64,000 bases of DNA from Clavibacter michiganensis (GTDB taxonomy: Bacteria; Actinomycetota; Actinomycetes; Actinomycetales; Microbacteriaceae). Within the stretch, counting starts at the first letter, position 1. Each line of letters opens with the position of its first letter. The stretch spans positions 682,001 to 746,000 of the forward strand of contig NZ_CP080437.1 in NCBI RefSeq assembly GCF_021216655.1, given 5' to 3'. Position numbers and translations under genes: made by a program. Below, one piece after another: positions 1 to 10,476 of this stretch. The notes under the pieces are model-generated. The model saw nothing but the letters and a program-made list of their open reading frames with translations. It had not been told where the DNA came from and did no database searches.

Positions 1-183
1 ATCGTCGTCGACGTCGTCGGCCGCGACCGCGTCACGGTCGAGCCCGACCTCCGCACGGCCCTCGAGGACGCGCGCGACTCCGCGGGCGAGACCGAGAAGG
101 GCGCGGCGCTCGTCACGGGCTCGATCCTCCTCGTCGGCGAGGCCATCGCCCACGCCGCCGACGAGGGCTGGAAGACCGCGTGA
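1..183 (+). CDS. folC: FolC C-terminus (dihydrofolate/folylpolyglutamate synthase), partial
   Basis: Only the last 60 codons are in the window; the frame is open from base 1 to the TGA at 181-183. The tail, with a VTGSILLVGEA-like segment, resembles the C-terminal end of folylpolyglutamate synthase, where the sequence VTGS-(L/I)-x-(L/V)-VGE closes the Mur-ligase-like domain. FolC adds L-glutamate to dihydropteroate and to reduced folates in the cytoplasm. The next gene starts with a GTG that overlaps this stop (GTGA), and ndk follows, an order I know from other actinobacteria (folC-DUF4233-ndk), which supports the call. The catalytic part lies outside the window, so the assignment rests on a short tail plus context. 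Confidence 0.75.
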   Translation: MVVDVVGRDRVTVEPDLRTALEDARDSAGETEKGAALVTGSILLVGEAIAHAADEGWKTA

Positions 184-677
184 GCGCCGACGGCCGCCCG
201 GCCCGCACCAGGCGACCCCGACCGCCCCGCACGACGGTCGAGATCCTCGGATCCATCGTCATGGGCTTCCAGGTCATCGTCGTGTTCCTCGCGAGCCTGG
301 TCGCCTTCGGCCTCGAAGCGCTGCCGGCGCTGCCCGCGCTCGGCGGCGGTGCGCTCCTCGTGCTCGCCATGCTCGCCGTCGTCGGCGCCCTGCGCACCCC
401 GCTCGGCATCCGCGCCGGCTGGGTCGTGCAGGTGCTCGTCGTCCTCACCGGCTTCGTGTTGCCCGCCATGTTCGCCGTCGGCGGCTTCTTCCTGCTGCTG
501 TGGATCTACGCCATGGTCCAGGGCGCCCGGATCGACCGCGAGAAGGCGGCGGCCCGCGGCGCGTGGGAGCAGGCCATGCTCGACGAGCAGGCCGCGGCGG
601 GCGACGCTCCGGCCCCGGGCGACGACCGCCCCACCGACCACCGACCGACCACCGAGCCGCCGGCTCCCACCCCGTAG
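180..677 (+). CDS. DUF4233 family small membrane protein
   Basis: A 165-residue protein beginning at a GTG that overlaps the folC stop by four bases, so it is probably translated by coupling. About residues 20-115 hold three to four hydrophobic segments (from the EILGSIVMGFQVIVVF stretch to a GGFFLLLWIYAMV stretch), followed by a charged, Pro/Asp-rich C-terminal tail of some 50 residues that should be cytoplasmic. Position between folC and ndk matches the DUF4233 family of actinobacteria. The function is unknown; no catalytic motif is visible. ndk begins 9 bases after the stop, so the three genes look like one transcript. Confidence 0.75.
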   Translation: MSADGRPARTRRPRPPRTTVEILGSIVMGFQVIVVFLASLVAFGLEALPALPALGGGALLVLAMLAVVGALRTPLGIRAGWVVQVLVVLTGFVLPAMFAVGGFFLLLWIYAMVQGARIDREKAAARGAWEQAMLDEQAAAGDAPAPGDDRPTDHRPTTEPPAPTP

Positions 678-686
678 GAGGCACCC

Positions 687-1106
687 ATGTCCGCTCCCGT
701 CCAGGAGACCCTCGTCCTCGTCAAGCCCGACGGCGTCGCCCGCGGCCTCACCGGCGAGATCCTCCGCCGCATCGAGGCCAAGGGCTACCAGATCGTCGAC
801 CTCCGCATGGTGCAAGCCGAGCGCGCCCTGCTCGAGCAGCACTACGAGGAGCACCAGGGCAAGCCGTTCTACGAGCCGCTCGTCGAGTTCATGGAGTCGG
901 GCCCGATCGTCGCCGTCCGCGTCGCCGGGAACCGCGTGATCGAGGGCTTCCGCTCGCTCGCCGGCACGACCGACCCGACGGGCGCCGCCCCCGGCACGAT
1001 CCGCGGCGACCTCGGTCGCGACTGGGGCCTCGCCGTGGCGCAGAACCTCGTGCACGGCAGCGACTCGCCCGAGTCGGCCGCGCGCGAGCTCGCGCTCTGG
1101 TTCTAG
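687..1106 (+). CDS. ndk: Nucleoside diphosphate kinase
   Basis: A 139-residue protein, the normal size for Ndk, which moves the gamma phosphate from ATP to NDPs and dNDPs through a phosphohistidine. It opens with the family start (ETLVLVKPDGVARGL), and the active-site region reads NLVHGSDSPESA with the histidine near residue 118, followed by the usual end (ARELALWF). A good ribosome binding site, GTAGGAGG, lies just before the ATG. It is the last gene of the folC-DUF4233-ndk group and is closed by a strong hairpin a few bases after the stop. Confidence 0.97.
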   Translation: MSAPVQETLVLVKPDGVARGLTGEILRRIEAKGYQIVDLRMVQAERALLEQHYEEHQGKPFYEPLVEFMESGPIVAVRVAGNRVIEGFRSLAGTTDPTGAAPGTIRGDLGRDWGLAVAQNLVHGSDSPESAARELALWF

Positions 1107-1113
1107 GACCCGC

Positions 1114-1158
1114 ACGACCAGAGGGGCCGACCGGGATCCGGTCGGCCCCTCTGGTCGT
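1114..1158 (+). terminator. Hairpin terminator after ndk
   Basis: A near-perfect inverted repeat: the arm at 1114-1132 pairs with 1140-1158 around a 7-base loop, giving about 19 G/C-rich pairs. It sits 8 bases after the ndk stop and before the convergent VKOR gene, so it may work in both directions. No long T run follows, as is common in high-GC actinobacteria. Confidence 0.8.
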
Positions 1159-1167
1159 CCCGTCGTC

Positions 1168-1776
1168 TCAGCCGAGCAGCGTCGGGATGAGGGCGGGGAA
1201 CGTCGCGATGATCGCGACCACGATGATCGCGTAGTTCAGCACCACCACCGCCCACGTGTACGGCGCCACGGCGTCGGCGGCCCGGCGGATCCCCGCGGGC
1301 ACCGGCAGCAGCCCCGCGCGAGCGGTGGCCGACAGCGTGCCCCACCACAGCGGGATCATCGCGCTCCACACGAGCAGGCAGTAGGGGCAGAGCGCGCCGA
1401 TGACGAACACGCTCTGGGTGAACAGCCACGTCACGAAGACCCAGCCGGCGAACGTCCCCACCGCGAACAGCGTCCAGAACCATCGCGCGAACCGCGCGCC
1501 CGCGAGGAGCGCCATGCCGATCACGATCGGCACCACGAACGCGGCGACCCCGATGAGCGGGTTGGGGAAGCCGAACAGCGAGCCCTGCGGGGATTCGATG
1601 ACGGTGGCGCAGGAGATGAACGGGTTCACGTCGCACGAGAGCGACGCGCCCGGGTTCTCGAGCAGGTGCAGCCGGTCGAGCACGAGCACGAACGCGCCGA
1701 TCCAGCCGACGACGCCCGTGACGACGAGCAGGACGGCCAGGGAGCGGGGGTGCGCGGGGGCCCGGGTCGCGGTCAT
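1168..1776 (-). CDS. Vitamin K epoxide reductase (VKOR) family membrane protein
   Basis: A 202-residue integral membrane protein with about five hydrophobic helices. The VKOR hallmarks are present: an N-terminal helix, a loop with cysteines (LSCDVNPFISCATV, near residues 47-57), and the quinone-site redox motif CPYC near residue 130 within a transmembrane helix. Bacterial VKORs re-oxidise a DsbA-like partner and pass electrons to menaquinone, so they drive disulfide formation in exported proteins. No DsbA-like partner is next to it here. The gene is divergent from rne and convergent with ndk. The ATG start leaves a short 15-residue cytoplasmic N-terminus. Confidence 0.92.
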   Translation of the reverse strand: MTATRAPAHPRSLAVLLVVTGVVGWIGAFVLVLDRLHLLENPGASLSCDVNPFISCATVIESPQGSLFGFPNPLIGVAAFVVPIVIGMALLAGARFARWFWTLFAVGTFAGWVFVTWLFTQSVFVIGALCPYCLLVWSAMIPLWWGTLSATARAGLLPVPAGIRRAADAVAPYTWAVVVLNYAIIVVAIIATFPALIPTLLG

Positions 1777-2081
1777 GCGGCGATCATGGCAGACGGGGGA
1801 GGGCCGACCCTGACGGCCAGGTGGGCGTCGGCGTGCGATACTGGCAGGCAGGTCGGACCGCCGCGCGGCACGACCGCCATGAAGAGTCTTTCCCGGGGCA
1901 GACCCGGGCCGCCAGGCACGTCCGGCGGCGGATAGCCAGTTCCGTACCAGTGCGCACGACCGAAGCCTCGGGCCGGACGTCGCAGACCAGGATCGACGGA
2001 GAGCCGCGTACGCGGGGATCCACTCGGAGAGCTACCGGGGTACGGCGCGGCCGTACCGACCGGTTGAGGAGTGCACCAGAG
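1777..2081 (+). promoter_or_regulatory. rne promoter region and structured leader
   Basis: About 305 gene-free bases lie between the VKOR start and the rne ATG at 2082. A good extended -10 (TGC-GATACT, hexamer 1837-1842) is visible; no clean -35 is found 17 bases upstream. If it is used, the rne leader is about 235 nt. Its 3' end forms a strong hairpin: 2034-2045 pairs with 2051-2064, with a 2-base bulge and a CGCGG loop, directly before the GAGGAG ribosome binding site at 2066-2071. Confidence 0.45.
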
Positions 2082-5000
2082 ATGGTGGAGAGAGACGAGA
2101 ACACCGGCAGGAGGCGACCCAGCCTCTTCGAGCGGCTCACGGGCCGCCGCGCCGACACGACCGCGGCGACGGGGACCGGCGGCACGCCCGCGTTCCCCGC
2201 TTCCCTCACCCCCGAGGCGAGCGGCACGCCCGCCGCCTCCGAAGCGAAGGGCCACACCCTGAACGAGAACGACGACACCCGGACCACGCACGACGAGCAG
2301 GAGGCGCCGGTCGCCCGCCGCTCCCGCCGCGCGAGCACCCCCGCATCCGCGTCCGCGGTCGCCCAGCCGGACGACGCCAGCGTCGACGCGTCCGCCTCGG
2401 CTTCCGCTCCCGCGGACGCCGCCGGCGAGCAGCCCGCGGACGAGCAGCCCGCCGCTCCCGCTGCCCGCGCCCCGAGGAAGCGCGCCCCGCGCAAGGCCGC
2501 CGTGGCCCCCGCCGCGCCCGCCGCCCCCGACGCGCCGCTCGCCCGTGTCCCCGACGCGGACGCGACGGCCGACGAGCCCGCCGCTGCCGAGCCGGTCGAC
2601 GCATCCGCTCCCGTCGTGGCGCCCGCCGCTCCGGTCCGCGCCGTCCCGTCCCTCTCCGTCTTCTTCCAGGCCCCGGACATCGCGCCGCTGCCTCCCCGCC
2701 GCGAGCGGGACGACCGCCGCGACGACTCGCGCGACGAGGACGACGACCACGACCGCGACGAGCGCCCCTCGCGCTCCTCGCGCCGCGGCGGCCGCGGACA
2801 GGACCGCAGCCAGGACCGCGGCATCAGCCGCGACGGCCGGGGCCGCGACACCCACGACGACGACCACGACGACGAGGACGACTCCCCGTCGGTTCGCCGC
2901 CGTGCGCGCCGCCGCTCCGGCGAGGAGGGCCGCGACGGCGACGACGCGCCCGGCACGGTCGTCAAGGTCCGCACGCCCCGCGAGCCCGAACGCATCACCG
3001 AGCCGCAGCGCATCAAGGGATCCACGCGCCTCGAGGCCAAGAAGCAGCGCCGCCGCGACGGTCGCGACGCCGGCCGCCGCCGTCCGGTGCTCACCGAGTC
3101 GGAGTACCTGGCCCGCCGCGAGTCGGTCGACCGCAGCATGATCGTGCGCTCGCGGGACGGCAAGATCCAGATCGGCGTGCTCGAGGACCAGGTCCTCGTC
3201 GAGCACTACGTGGCACGCGCCGACGAGGCCTCCCTCATCGGCAACGTGTACCTCGGCCGCGTCCAGAACGTGCTGCCCAGCATGGAGGCCGCCTTCATCG
3301 ACATCGGCCGCGGCCGCAACGCCGTGCTCTACTCGGGCGAGGTCGACTGGGAGGCCGCCAACGCCGACAAGGGCGGCGGAAGCCACGCGCGCCGCATCGA
3401 GGTCGCGCTGAAGCCCGGCGACCGCGTGCTCGTCCAGGTCACCAAGGACCCGGTCGGCCACAAGGGCGCCCGCCTCACGAGCCAGGTGAGCCTCCCGGGC
3501 CGCTACCTCGTGTACGTGCCCAACGGGTCCATGAACGGCATCAGCCGGAAGCTCCCCGACACCGAGCGCGCGCGCCTCAAGAAGACGCTCAAGGAGGTGC
3601 TGCCCGAGAACGTGGGCGTCATCGTCCGCACCGCGGCCGAGGGCGCGACCGAGGAGCAGCTGAAGCTCGACGTCGAGCGCCTCACCTCGCAGTGGGCCGA
3701 GATCAGCCGCCAGGTCGAGAAGGCGCAGGCGCCCGCGCTCCTGCACTCGGAGCCCGACCTGCTGCTGAAGATCATCCGCGACGTCTTCAACGAGGACTTC
3801 CGCGAGCTCGTGATCGACGGCGGCGACGCCCAGGAGATCATCGAGGGCTACCTCCGCGGCGTGGCGCCCGACCTCATCGACCGGGTGCAGACGTACTCGG
3901 GCGAGAAGGACTCGTTCGACCACCACCGCGTCAGCGAGCAGATCGAGAAGGCGCTCGACCGCAAGGTCTGGCTGCCCTCCGGCGGCTCGCTCGTCATCGA
4001 CCGCACCGAGGCCATGACCGTGGTCGACGTCAACACGGGGAAGTTCGTCGGATCCGGCGGCAACCTCGAGGAGACCGTCACCAAGAACAACCTCGAGGCC
4101 GCGGAGGAGATCGTCCGCCAGATGCGCCTGCGCGACATCGGCGGCATCATCGTCGTCGACTTCATCGACATGGTGCTCGAGACCAACCGCGATCTCGTGC
4201 TGCGCCGCCTCGTGGAGTGCCTCAGCCGCGACCGGACCAAGCACCAGGTCGCCGAGGTCACCTCGCTCGGGCTCGTGCAGATGACCCGCAAGAAGCTCGG
4301 CCTCGGGCTGCTCGAGTCGTTCTCGGAGAACTGCGAGACGTGCGCCGGGCGGGGGATCATCATCCACCACGATCCGCTCATGGCCCACAAGCAGACGCCG
4401 CAGGAGCCCGTGCAGGGCCAGGGCCGCCGTCGCGGCGGCAAGGGCCAGCAGGAGCACGGCAACGGCAGCGGGGGCAACGGCGGCGGCCGCGGCAACGGGG
4501 GCGGCCAGGCGCAGCAGCAGCAGCGCACGCCCGCCGCCAGCACGCACAGCATCACGGACGACGCGCGCTCCGCCCTCGCCAAGATCGCCACGAGCACCAT
4601 CCAGACGGTGAACGAGGCCATCGACCGGGTCGAGGACGTCGTGCGCACGCCCGACGAGAGCACGGACGCGGCCGTGCAGCCCGAGTCGGCCCCCCTCGAG
4701 GAGCAGACCCGCGGCGACCGTCCGCGTCGGAGCCGCGGGGGCCGGGGACGCGCGTCGTCCGCGACCGTCGAGGCGCAGGATCGCTCGGAGCCGCAGGCCC
4801 CCGCCGCCGAGGCGGCGTCCGCTCCCGTCGAGGACCCGACGCCGGCCGACGCGCCGGTCGAGGAGCCCGCGCTGTCGACGCTCGAGCCGCGCGAGGCCAT
4901 CCGCCTCGAGCCGGTGCAGATCCTCGACATCCCGGTCGCGAGCGCGCGCACAGCACCGCGCCGCGTCAGCTCGGCGGACGCGGAGCAGCTCCTCGGCTCC

Positions 5001-5111
5001 GTCCTCGACGCGCTGCCGCACCCCAAGGAGCCCGGACAGGGGCGGTCGCGCAGCCGCCGGGTCTCCACGCAGACGCTGACGACGCCGGCCCCGGCCGACG
5101 ACGCGAGCTGA
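2082..5111 (+). CDS. rne: Ribonuclease E/G with long disordered arms
   Basis: A 1009-residue RNase E/G, the endoribonuclease that starts mRNA decay and processes rRNA and tRNA precursors. Residues 1-350 are a low-complexity arm rich in Ala, Pro, Asp and Arg, with many RR and DD runs. The catalytic core follows: an S1 domain from about residue 380 (VYLGRVQNVLPSMEAAF), the DNase I-like part (IDRTEAMTVVDVNTGKF, then IGGIIVVDFIDM) with its metal-binding Asp residues, and the zinc-link cysteines CETC near residue 750. About 240 disordered residues rich in Gly, Gln and Arg close the protein, as in mycobacterial and streptomycete enzymes with scaffold arms on both sides. ATG 2082 was chosen because it follows GAGGAG at 10 bases; the open frame extends further upstream but without a ribosome binding site. 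Confidence 0.95.
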   Translation: MVERDENTGRRRPSLFERLTGRRADTTAATGTGGTPAFPASLTPEASGTPAASEAKGHTLNENDDTRTTHDEQEAPVARRSRRASTPASASAVAQPDDASVDASASASAPADAAGEQPADEQPAAPAARAPRKRAPRKAAVAPAAPAAPDAPLARVPDADATADEPAAAEPVDASAPVVAPAAPVRAVPSLSVFFQAPDIAPLPPRRERDDRRDDSRDEDDDHDRDERPSRSSRRGGRGQDRSQDRGISRDGRGRDTHDDDHDDEDDSPSVRRRARRRSGEEGRDGDDAPGTVVKVRTPREPERITEPQRIKGSTRLEAKKQRRRDGRDAGRRRPVLTESEYLARRESVDRSMIVRSRDGKIQIGVLEDQVLVEHYVARADEASLIGNVYLGRVQNVLPSMEAAFIDIGRGRNAVLYSGEVDWEAANADKGGGSHARRIEVALKPGDRVLVQVTKDPVGHKGARLTSQVSLPGRYLVYVPNGSMNGISRKLPDTERARLKKTLKEVLPENVGVIVRTAAEGATEEQLKLDVERLTSQWAEISRQVEKAQAPALLHSEPDLLLKIIRDVFNEDFRELVIDGGDAQEIIEGYLRGVAPDLIDRVQTYSGEKDSFDHHRVSEQIEKALDRKVWLPSGGSLVIDRTEAMTVVDVNTGKFVGSGGNLEETVTKNNLEAAEEIVRQMRLRDIGGIIVVDFIDMVLETNRDLVLRRLVECLSRDRTKHQVAEVTSLGLVQMTRKKLGLGLLESFSENCETCAGRGIIIHHDPLMAHKQTPQEPVQGQGRRRGGKGQQEHGNGSGGNGGGRGNGGGQAQQQQRTPAASTHSITDDARSALAKIATSTIQTVNEAIDRVEDVVRTPDESTDAAVQPESAPLEEQTRGDRPRRSRGGRGRASSATVEAQDRSEPQAPAAEAASAPVEDPTPADAPVEEPALSTLEPREAIRLEPVQILDIPVASARTAPRRVSSADAEQLLGSVLDALPHPKEPGQGRSRSRRVSTQTLTTPAPADDAS

Positions 5112-5139
5112 CGCGCCGGCTGCCCGTCAGGCAGCCGGA

Positions 5140-5179
5140 CGAGGGAGGGCCCGGAGCGCATGCTCCGGGCCCTCCCTCG
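5140..5179. terminator. Bidirectional hairpin between rne and the DUF4031 gene
   Basis: A perfect 18-bp stem (5140-5157 with 5162-5179, CGAGGGAGGGCCCGGAGC and its complement) around a 4-base loop. It lies between two convergent genes and can end transcription from both sides. Confidence 0.85.
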
Positions 5180-5200
5180 TGCGACCGCGCGTTCGCCGCG

Positions 5201-5479
5201 TCAGGATCCCAGCCCGCGCCGTTCGCGCTGGGTGACCCGCAGCCCGCTCGCCTGCAGCCGTCGGACGAGGTCGCGGTTCGAGACCGCCACGGCGCCGCGT
5301 GCCACCAGCTCCGCGTGCCGCTCCTCGGGCACGTCGTAGTGGTCGCGGTCGAACGCCCTCTCCGGGATGTCGGCGGCGCGGGCGAAGGTGTGCAGCTCCT
5401 CGAGGGACACGTCGCTCACCAGGTGCGCCCAGAGCCTGCCGTGCGCGGGCCAGGCCGGTCGATCGAGGAGGACGCTCAT
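5201..5479 (-). CDS. DUF4031 domain protein
   Basis: A 92-residue protein that is essentially one DUF4031 domain: it starts with a short strand (VLLDRPAWPAHGRLWAHLVSD), then SLEELHTFARAADIPERAFDRDHYDVPEER. The conserved charged pattern H-DHYDVPEERH suggests a binding or catalytic site, but no function is established for the family that I know of. It is a single gene between rne and the rplU leader, transcribed against both. Its ATG is only about 136 bases from the proposed rplU -35 box, so the two promoters share the 5480-5640 region. Confidence 0.85.
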   Translation of the reverse strand: MSVLLDRPAWPAHGRLWAHLVSDVSLEELHTFARAADIPERAFDRDHYDVPEERHAELVARGAVAVSNRDLVRRLQASGLRVTQRERRGLGS

Positions 5480-5614
5480 CCTGCGAGCTTAGGCAGGCCC
5501 GTCCCCGATGTGCGCGCCGACGGGCCCTCGGGTCGCCGACGACGCGCCCGGCGCGCATGCGGCCAGGACGCCCCGGCTCGCGTATGATCGACCGAGGACG
5601 CCGGGGGTCCGGAG

Positions 5615-5644
5615 TTTGACCCCTGTCCGGCGTTCCGGTAACGT
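5615..5644 (+). promoter_or_regulatory. Probable sigma-70-type promoter of rplU-rpmA
   Basis: TTGACC at 5616-5621 is followed after exactly 17 bases by TAACGT at 5639-5644. Transcription would start near 5651 and give a leader of about 118 nt before the L21 start. I see no recognised riboswitch in that leader; it may bind a ribosomal protein, which is inference only. Confidence 0.55.
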
Positions 5645-5768
5645 GAGTCGCTGGCATGCGCCGATCCAGGTGATCGTGCGCCTGCGGCAGACTTCCTCCA
5701 ATGATTCGGGCCACAGGGCGTCAAGTCCCCAGTGAGTCAAGCCCGCGAGAGAAAACAGGTACGGAAAA

Positions 5769-6077
5769 GTGGTTTACGCAGTTGTGCGCGCCGGCGGTCG
5801 GCAGGAGAAGGTCGAGGTCGGGACCATCGTGACGATGGACCGGGTCAAGAACCAGCAGAGCGGCAAGGTCGTGCTCCCCGCGGTCCTGCTCGTCGACGGC
5901 GACACCATCACCACCGACGCCGCGAAGCTCGCCGACGTCACCGTCAGCGCCGAGATCCTGAACGACCTCCGCGGTCCCAAGATCGTCATCCAGAAGTTCA
6001 AGAACAAGACCGGGTACAAGAAGCGCCAGGGGCACCGCCAGGACCTCACGCGCGTCCAGGTCACCGAGATCAACTAG
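5769..6077 (+). CDS. rplU: 50S ribosomal protein L21
   Basis: A 102-residue protein with the L21 start ([17 protein letters not shown]) and the conserved C-terminal part ([16 protein letters not shown]). L21 binds 23S rRNA in the large subunit. GTG 5769 is used as start since the family begins with MVYAVV or MYAVV. rpmA follows after 24 bases and obgE after it, the usual rplU-rpmA-obgE order. A promoter with 17-base spacing lies about 125 bases upstream. Confidence 0.97.
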
Positions 6078-6101
6078 CACCGAGACCGCAGGGAGAAATA
6101 G

Positions 6102-6356
6102 ATGGCACACAAGAAGGGCGCGAGCTCTACCCGCAACGGCCGTGACTCGAACGCCCAGCGCCTCGGCGTGAAGCGCTTCGGCGGCCAGGTCGTCGGCGCC
6201 GGCGAGATCATCGTCCGCCAGCGCGGCACGCACTTCCACCCGGGCGTCAACGTCGGCCGTGGCGGCGACGACACGCTGTTCGCCCTCTCCGCCGGCTCGG
6301 TGCAGTTCGGGGTCAAGGGCGGCCGCAAGGTCGTCAACATCGTCGTCCCGGCCTAG
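6102..6356 (+). CDS. rpmA: 50S ribosomal protein L27
   Basis: An 84-residue L27, which reaches with its N-terminus into the peptidyl-transferase centre. It starts [17 protein letters not shown] and carries the typical [22 protein letters not shown] core. The protein begins directly with the mature MAHKKG end, so it is not the longer Firmicutes form whose N-terminus is cut off by a protease. A ribosome binding site (AGGGAGAAA) precedes the ATG. It lies in one transcript with rplU. Confidence 0.98.
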   Translation: MAHKKGASSTRNGRDSNAQRLGVKRFGGQVVGAGEIIVRQRGTHFHPGVNVGRGGDDTLFALSAGSVQFGVKGGRKVVNIVVPA

Positions 6357-6404
6357 CGCAGGCCGACAGCACGGACGCTGCGGCGGCATTGTCGCGCAGC
6401 ACTT

Positions 6405-6431
6405 CAAGGGCGGGCCTCGGCCCGCCCTTGT
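6405..6431 (+). terminator. Hairpin between rpmA and obgE
   Basis: An inverted repeat (CAAGGGCGGGCC, 2-base loop, GGCCCGCCCTTG) followed by a short T-containing stretch. It may end or reduce transcription from the ribosomal genes into obgE. Confidence 0.65.
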
Positions 6432-6457
6432 CTGCGTTCCGCAGGGAACACCTCTAG

Positions 6458-8014
<1,557 letters not shown>

Positions 8015-8017
8015 CGG

Positions 8018-8797
8018 ATGGGGACGGCCTCGCGCGCGGGCATCGCGTCCGCGCGGCGCATCGTCGTGAAGGTGGGGTCGTCGTCCATCAGCGGGGGCAA
8101 CGCCGGGCAGATCGCACCCCTCGTGGACGCCATCGCGTCCGTGCACGCGCGCGGCGCCGAGGTCGTCCTCGTGTCGTCGGGCGCCATCGCCACGGGGATG
8201 CCCTTCCTCCGCCTCGACGGCCGCCCGGCCGACCTCGCCACCCAGCAGGCAGCGGCCGCGGTCGGCCAGAGCGTGCTGATCTTCCGGTATCAGGAGAGCC
8301 TCGACCGGTACGGCATCGTCGCGGGCCAGGTGCTCCTTACAGCCGGCGACCTCGCCGCGCCCGACCACCGGGAGAACGCGCAGCGCGCCATGGAACGGCT
8401 GCTGGGTCTCCGCCTGCTGCCGATCGTCAACGAGAACGACACCGTCGCCACGCACGAGATCCGCTTCGGCGACAACGACCGGCTGGCGGCGCTCGTCGCC
8501 CGGCTCGTGGACGCTGACCTGCTCCTCCTCCTCTCGGACGTGGACGCGCTCTACACGCGACCGCCGGAGGAGCCGGGCGCCCGCCGCATCGAGCACGTGG
8601 GGTTCGGCGACGAGCTCGACGGCGTCGAGATCGGCAGCACCGGCACGGGCGTCGGCACCGGGGGAGCGGTCACCAAGGTCGCCGCCGCGCGCCTCGCCGC
8701 CGAGGCGGGGACAGGCGTGCTCCTCACATCGACCGCGCAGGTCCACTCGGCCCTCGCCGGCGAGCACGTCGGCACGTGGTTCGCGCCCCGCGGCTGA
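8018..8797 (+). CDS. proB: Glutamate 5-kinase, short form without PUA domain
   Basis: A 259-residue amino acid kinase that phosphorylates L-glutamate to gamma-glutamyl phosphate, the first step of proline synthesis. The N-terminal [12 protein letters not shown] loop, the [10 protein letters not shown] segment, the NENDTVA motif and the [13 protein letters not shown] segment are all in place. The protein stops where the kinase domain ends; the C-terminal PUA domain of the roughly 367-residue Escherichia coli enzyme is missing. Since the short form occurs in other bacteria, this is a natural variant and not a truncation: no PUA remnant lies before proA. It is 3 bases from obgE and 47 bases before proA. 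Confidence 0.95.
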
Positions 8798-8844
8798 ACG
8801 CCCCGCGCCAATCGGGCCGACGGCGCGTCAGTAGGCTGCCGTGC

Positions 8845-10143
8845 ATGCCCTCGAACGTGCCCGCCGCCCCGATCACCACCGCCGAGGTCCTCCCCGCCGA
8901 CGAGCTCGAGCGGATCCTCGAGGCCGCCCGCACCGCATCCACCTCCCTCGCCGCCAGCACCTCCGTCCAGCGTGACGCCGCGCTCGACGCCATCGCGGCC
9001 GCTCTCGTCTCCGGAGCGGATCGCATCGTCGCGGCCAACGCCGAGGACCTCGCCGCGGGCCGGGATGCCGGCTTGGCAGCAGGCCTGCTCGACCGGCTGA
9101 CGCTCGACGCGAGGCGCGTGGCGTCCCTGGCCGACGCCGTCACCGGGATCCGCGGGCTCGACGACCCCCTCGGCCTCGTCGTCCGCGGCCGCACGCTCCC
9201 GAACGGCCTGCTGCTCTCCCAGGTGCGCGTCCCCTTCGGCGTCGTCGGCGCGATCTACGAAGCCCGCCCCAACGTGACGGTCGACATCGCGGCGCTCGCC
9301 CTCAAGAGCGGCAACGCCGTCGTGCTCCGCGGCGGATCCGCGGCGCTGCGCACCAACGCCGTCCTCGTGGACGTCATGCGCGGAGCCCTCGAGCGCGTCG
9401 GCCTCCCCGCGCACGCGGTGCAGACGGTCGACGCGCACGGCCGCGCGGGCGCTGCCCGGCTCATGCGGGCACGCGGGCTCGTCGACGTGCTCGTGCCGCG
9501 GGGATCCGCCGAGCTCATCCGCACCGTCGTCGCGGAGTCGACCGTGCCGGTCATCGAGACCGGGGCCGGCGTCGTCCACGTCTACCTCGACGCGTCGGCC
9601 GATGCGCGCATGTCCGTCGACATCGCGGTCGACGCCAAGGTCAGCCGGCCGAGCGTGTGCAACGCGATGGAGACGCTGCTGGTGCACCGCAACGCGGCGC
9701 CGCGGGTCCTCGTCGCCGTGCTCGACGCGCTCCGCGACCGCGGCGTGACCGTGCACGGCGACGCCGCGGTCCGCGCGATGTGGCCCGACGCCGTCGCCGC
9801 CACGGACGAGGACTGGGCGGCCGAGTACCTCTCGCTCGACCTGGCGGTGCGCGTCGTCGACTCCGTGGAGGATGCGGTCGCCCACATCGCCCGCTGGTCG
9901 ACGCACCACACCGAGTCCATCGTCACGTCCGACCTCGCCGTGGCCGAGCGCTTCCTCGCCGCCGTGGACTCGGCCGTCGTCATGGTCAACGCGTCCACGC
10001 GCTTCACAGACGGATCCGAGTTCGGCTTCGGCGCGGAGGTCGGCATCTCCACGCAGAAGCTGCACGCGCGGGGTCCGATGGGAGTGCAGGAGCTCACCAG
10101 CACCAAGTGGATCGTGCGGGGGAGCGGGCAGGTCCGCGGCTGA
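8845..10143 (+). CDS. proA: Gamma-glutamyl phosphate reductase
   Basis: A 432-residue aldehyde-dehydrogenase-fold enzyme that reduces gamma-glutamyl phosphate to glutamate semialdehyde with NADPH, the second step of proline synthesis. Clear ProA features are [19 protein letters not shown], the [12 protein letters not shown] segment, and the catalytic cysteine in [17 protein letters not shown] near residue 271. The end ([13 protein letters not shown]) matches the family. ATG 8845 gives the normal length; the frame is open further upstream, but that part does not resemble ProA. It follows proB directly, so proBA is one unit. Confidence 0.97.
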
Positions 10144-10243
10144 CGGCACGCCCGGGCTCGTGTGCGCGCCCCGTGCGGGGGCCCGCCGGTAGGATGGCAG
10201 GCGCCGCCTCCGCTCGACGGGGCGTGCCACGAACGGAGATCAC

Positions 10244-10459
10244 ATGCACGCGCTGACCACCACCATCCTCGCCGAGACCGAGCACGCCATGGAGCTCGCC
10301 GCTCCGCTCTGGGTGTTCCCCGCGGTCGCGGCGGTCGCGTTCCTCGCGCTCGGGGTGGTCATGTTCAGCTTCCGTGACGTGGCGAACCGCCACTCGGAGA
10401 AGTGGGGCAAGCCCCCGGTCGCCGAGCAGGGCCACGGCACCGCCGACTCGACGCACTGA
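10244..10459 (+). CDS. Small single-span membrane protein
   Basis: A 71-residue protein with one hydrophobic helix (about residues 22-42, [20 protein letters not shown]) and a polar His- and Gly-rich C-terminal tail. I do not recognise a family. The gene has an ACGGAGA ribosome binding site before ATG 10244, codon use like its neighbours, and lies 18 bases before nadD, so it is likely real and co-transcribed. The size and the single helix near the N-terminus would fit a small regulatory or assembly factor, but nothing in the sequence says of what. Confidence 0.7.
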   Translation: MHALTTTILAETEHAMELAAPLWVFPAVAAVAFLALGVVMFSFRDVANRHSEKWGKPPVAEQGHGTADSTH

Positions 10460-10476
10460 GCGCGAGCACCCGCCAG

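Noticed and set aside
1773..5021. A very long open frame on the minus strand opposite rne (over 1000 codons)
   Set aside because: At this GC content stops are rare in the shadow frames; the translation is a low-complexity Arg/Ala/Leu/Val string with no family motif, while the plus strand holds a clear RNase E.
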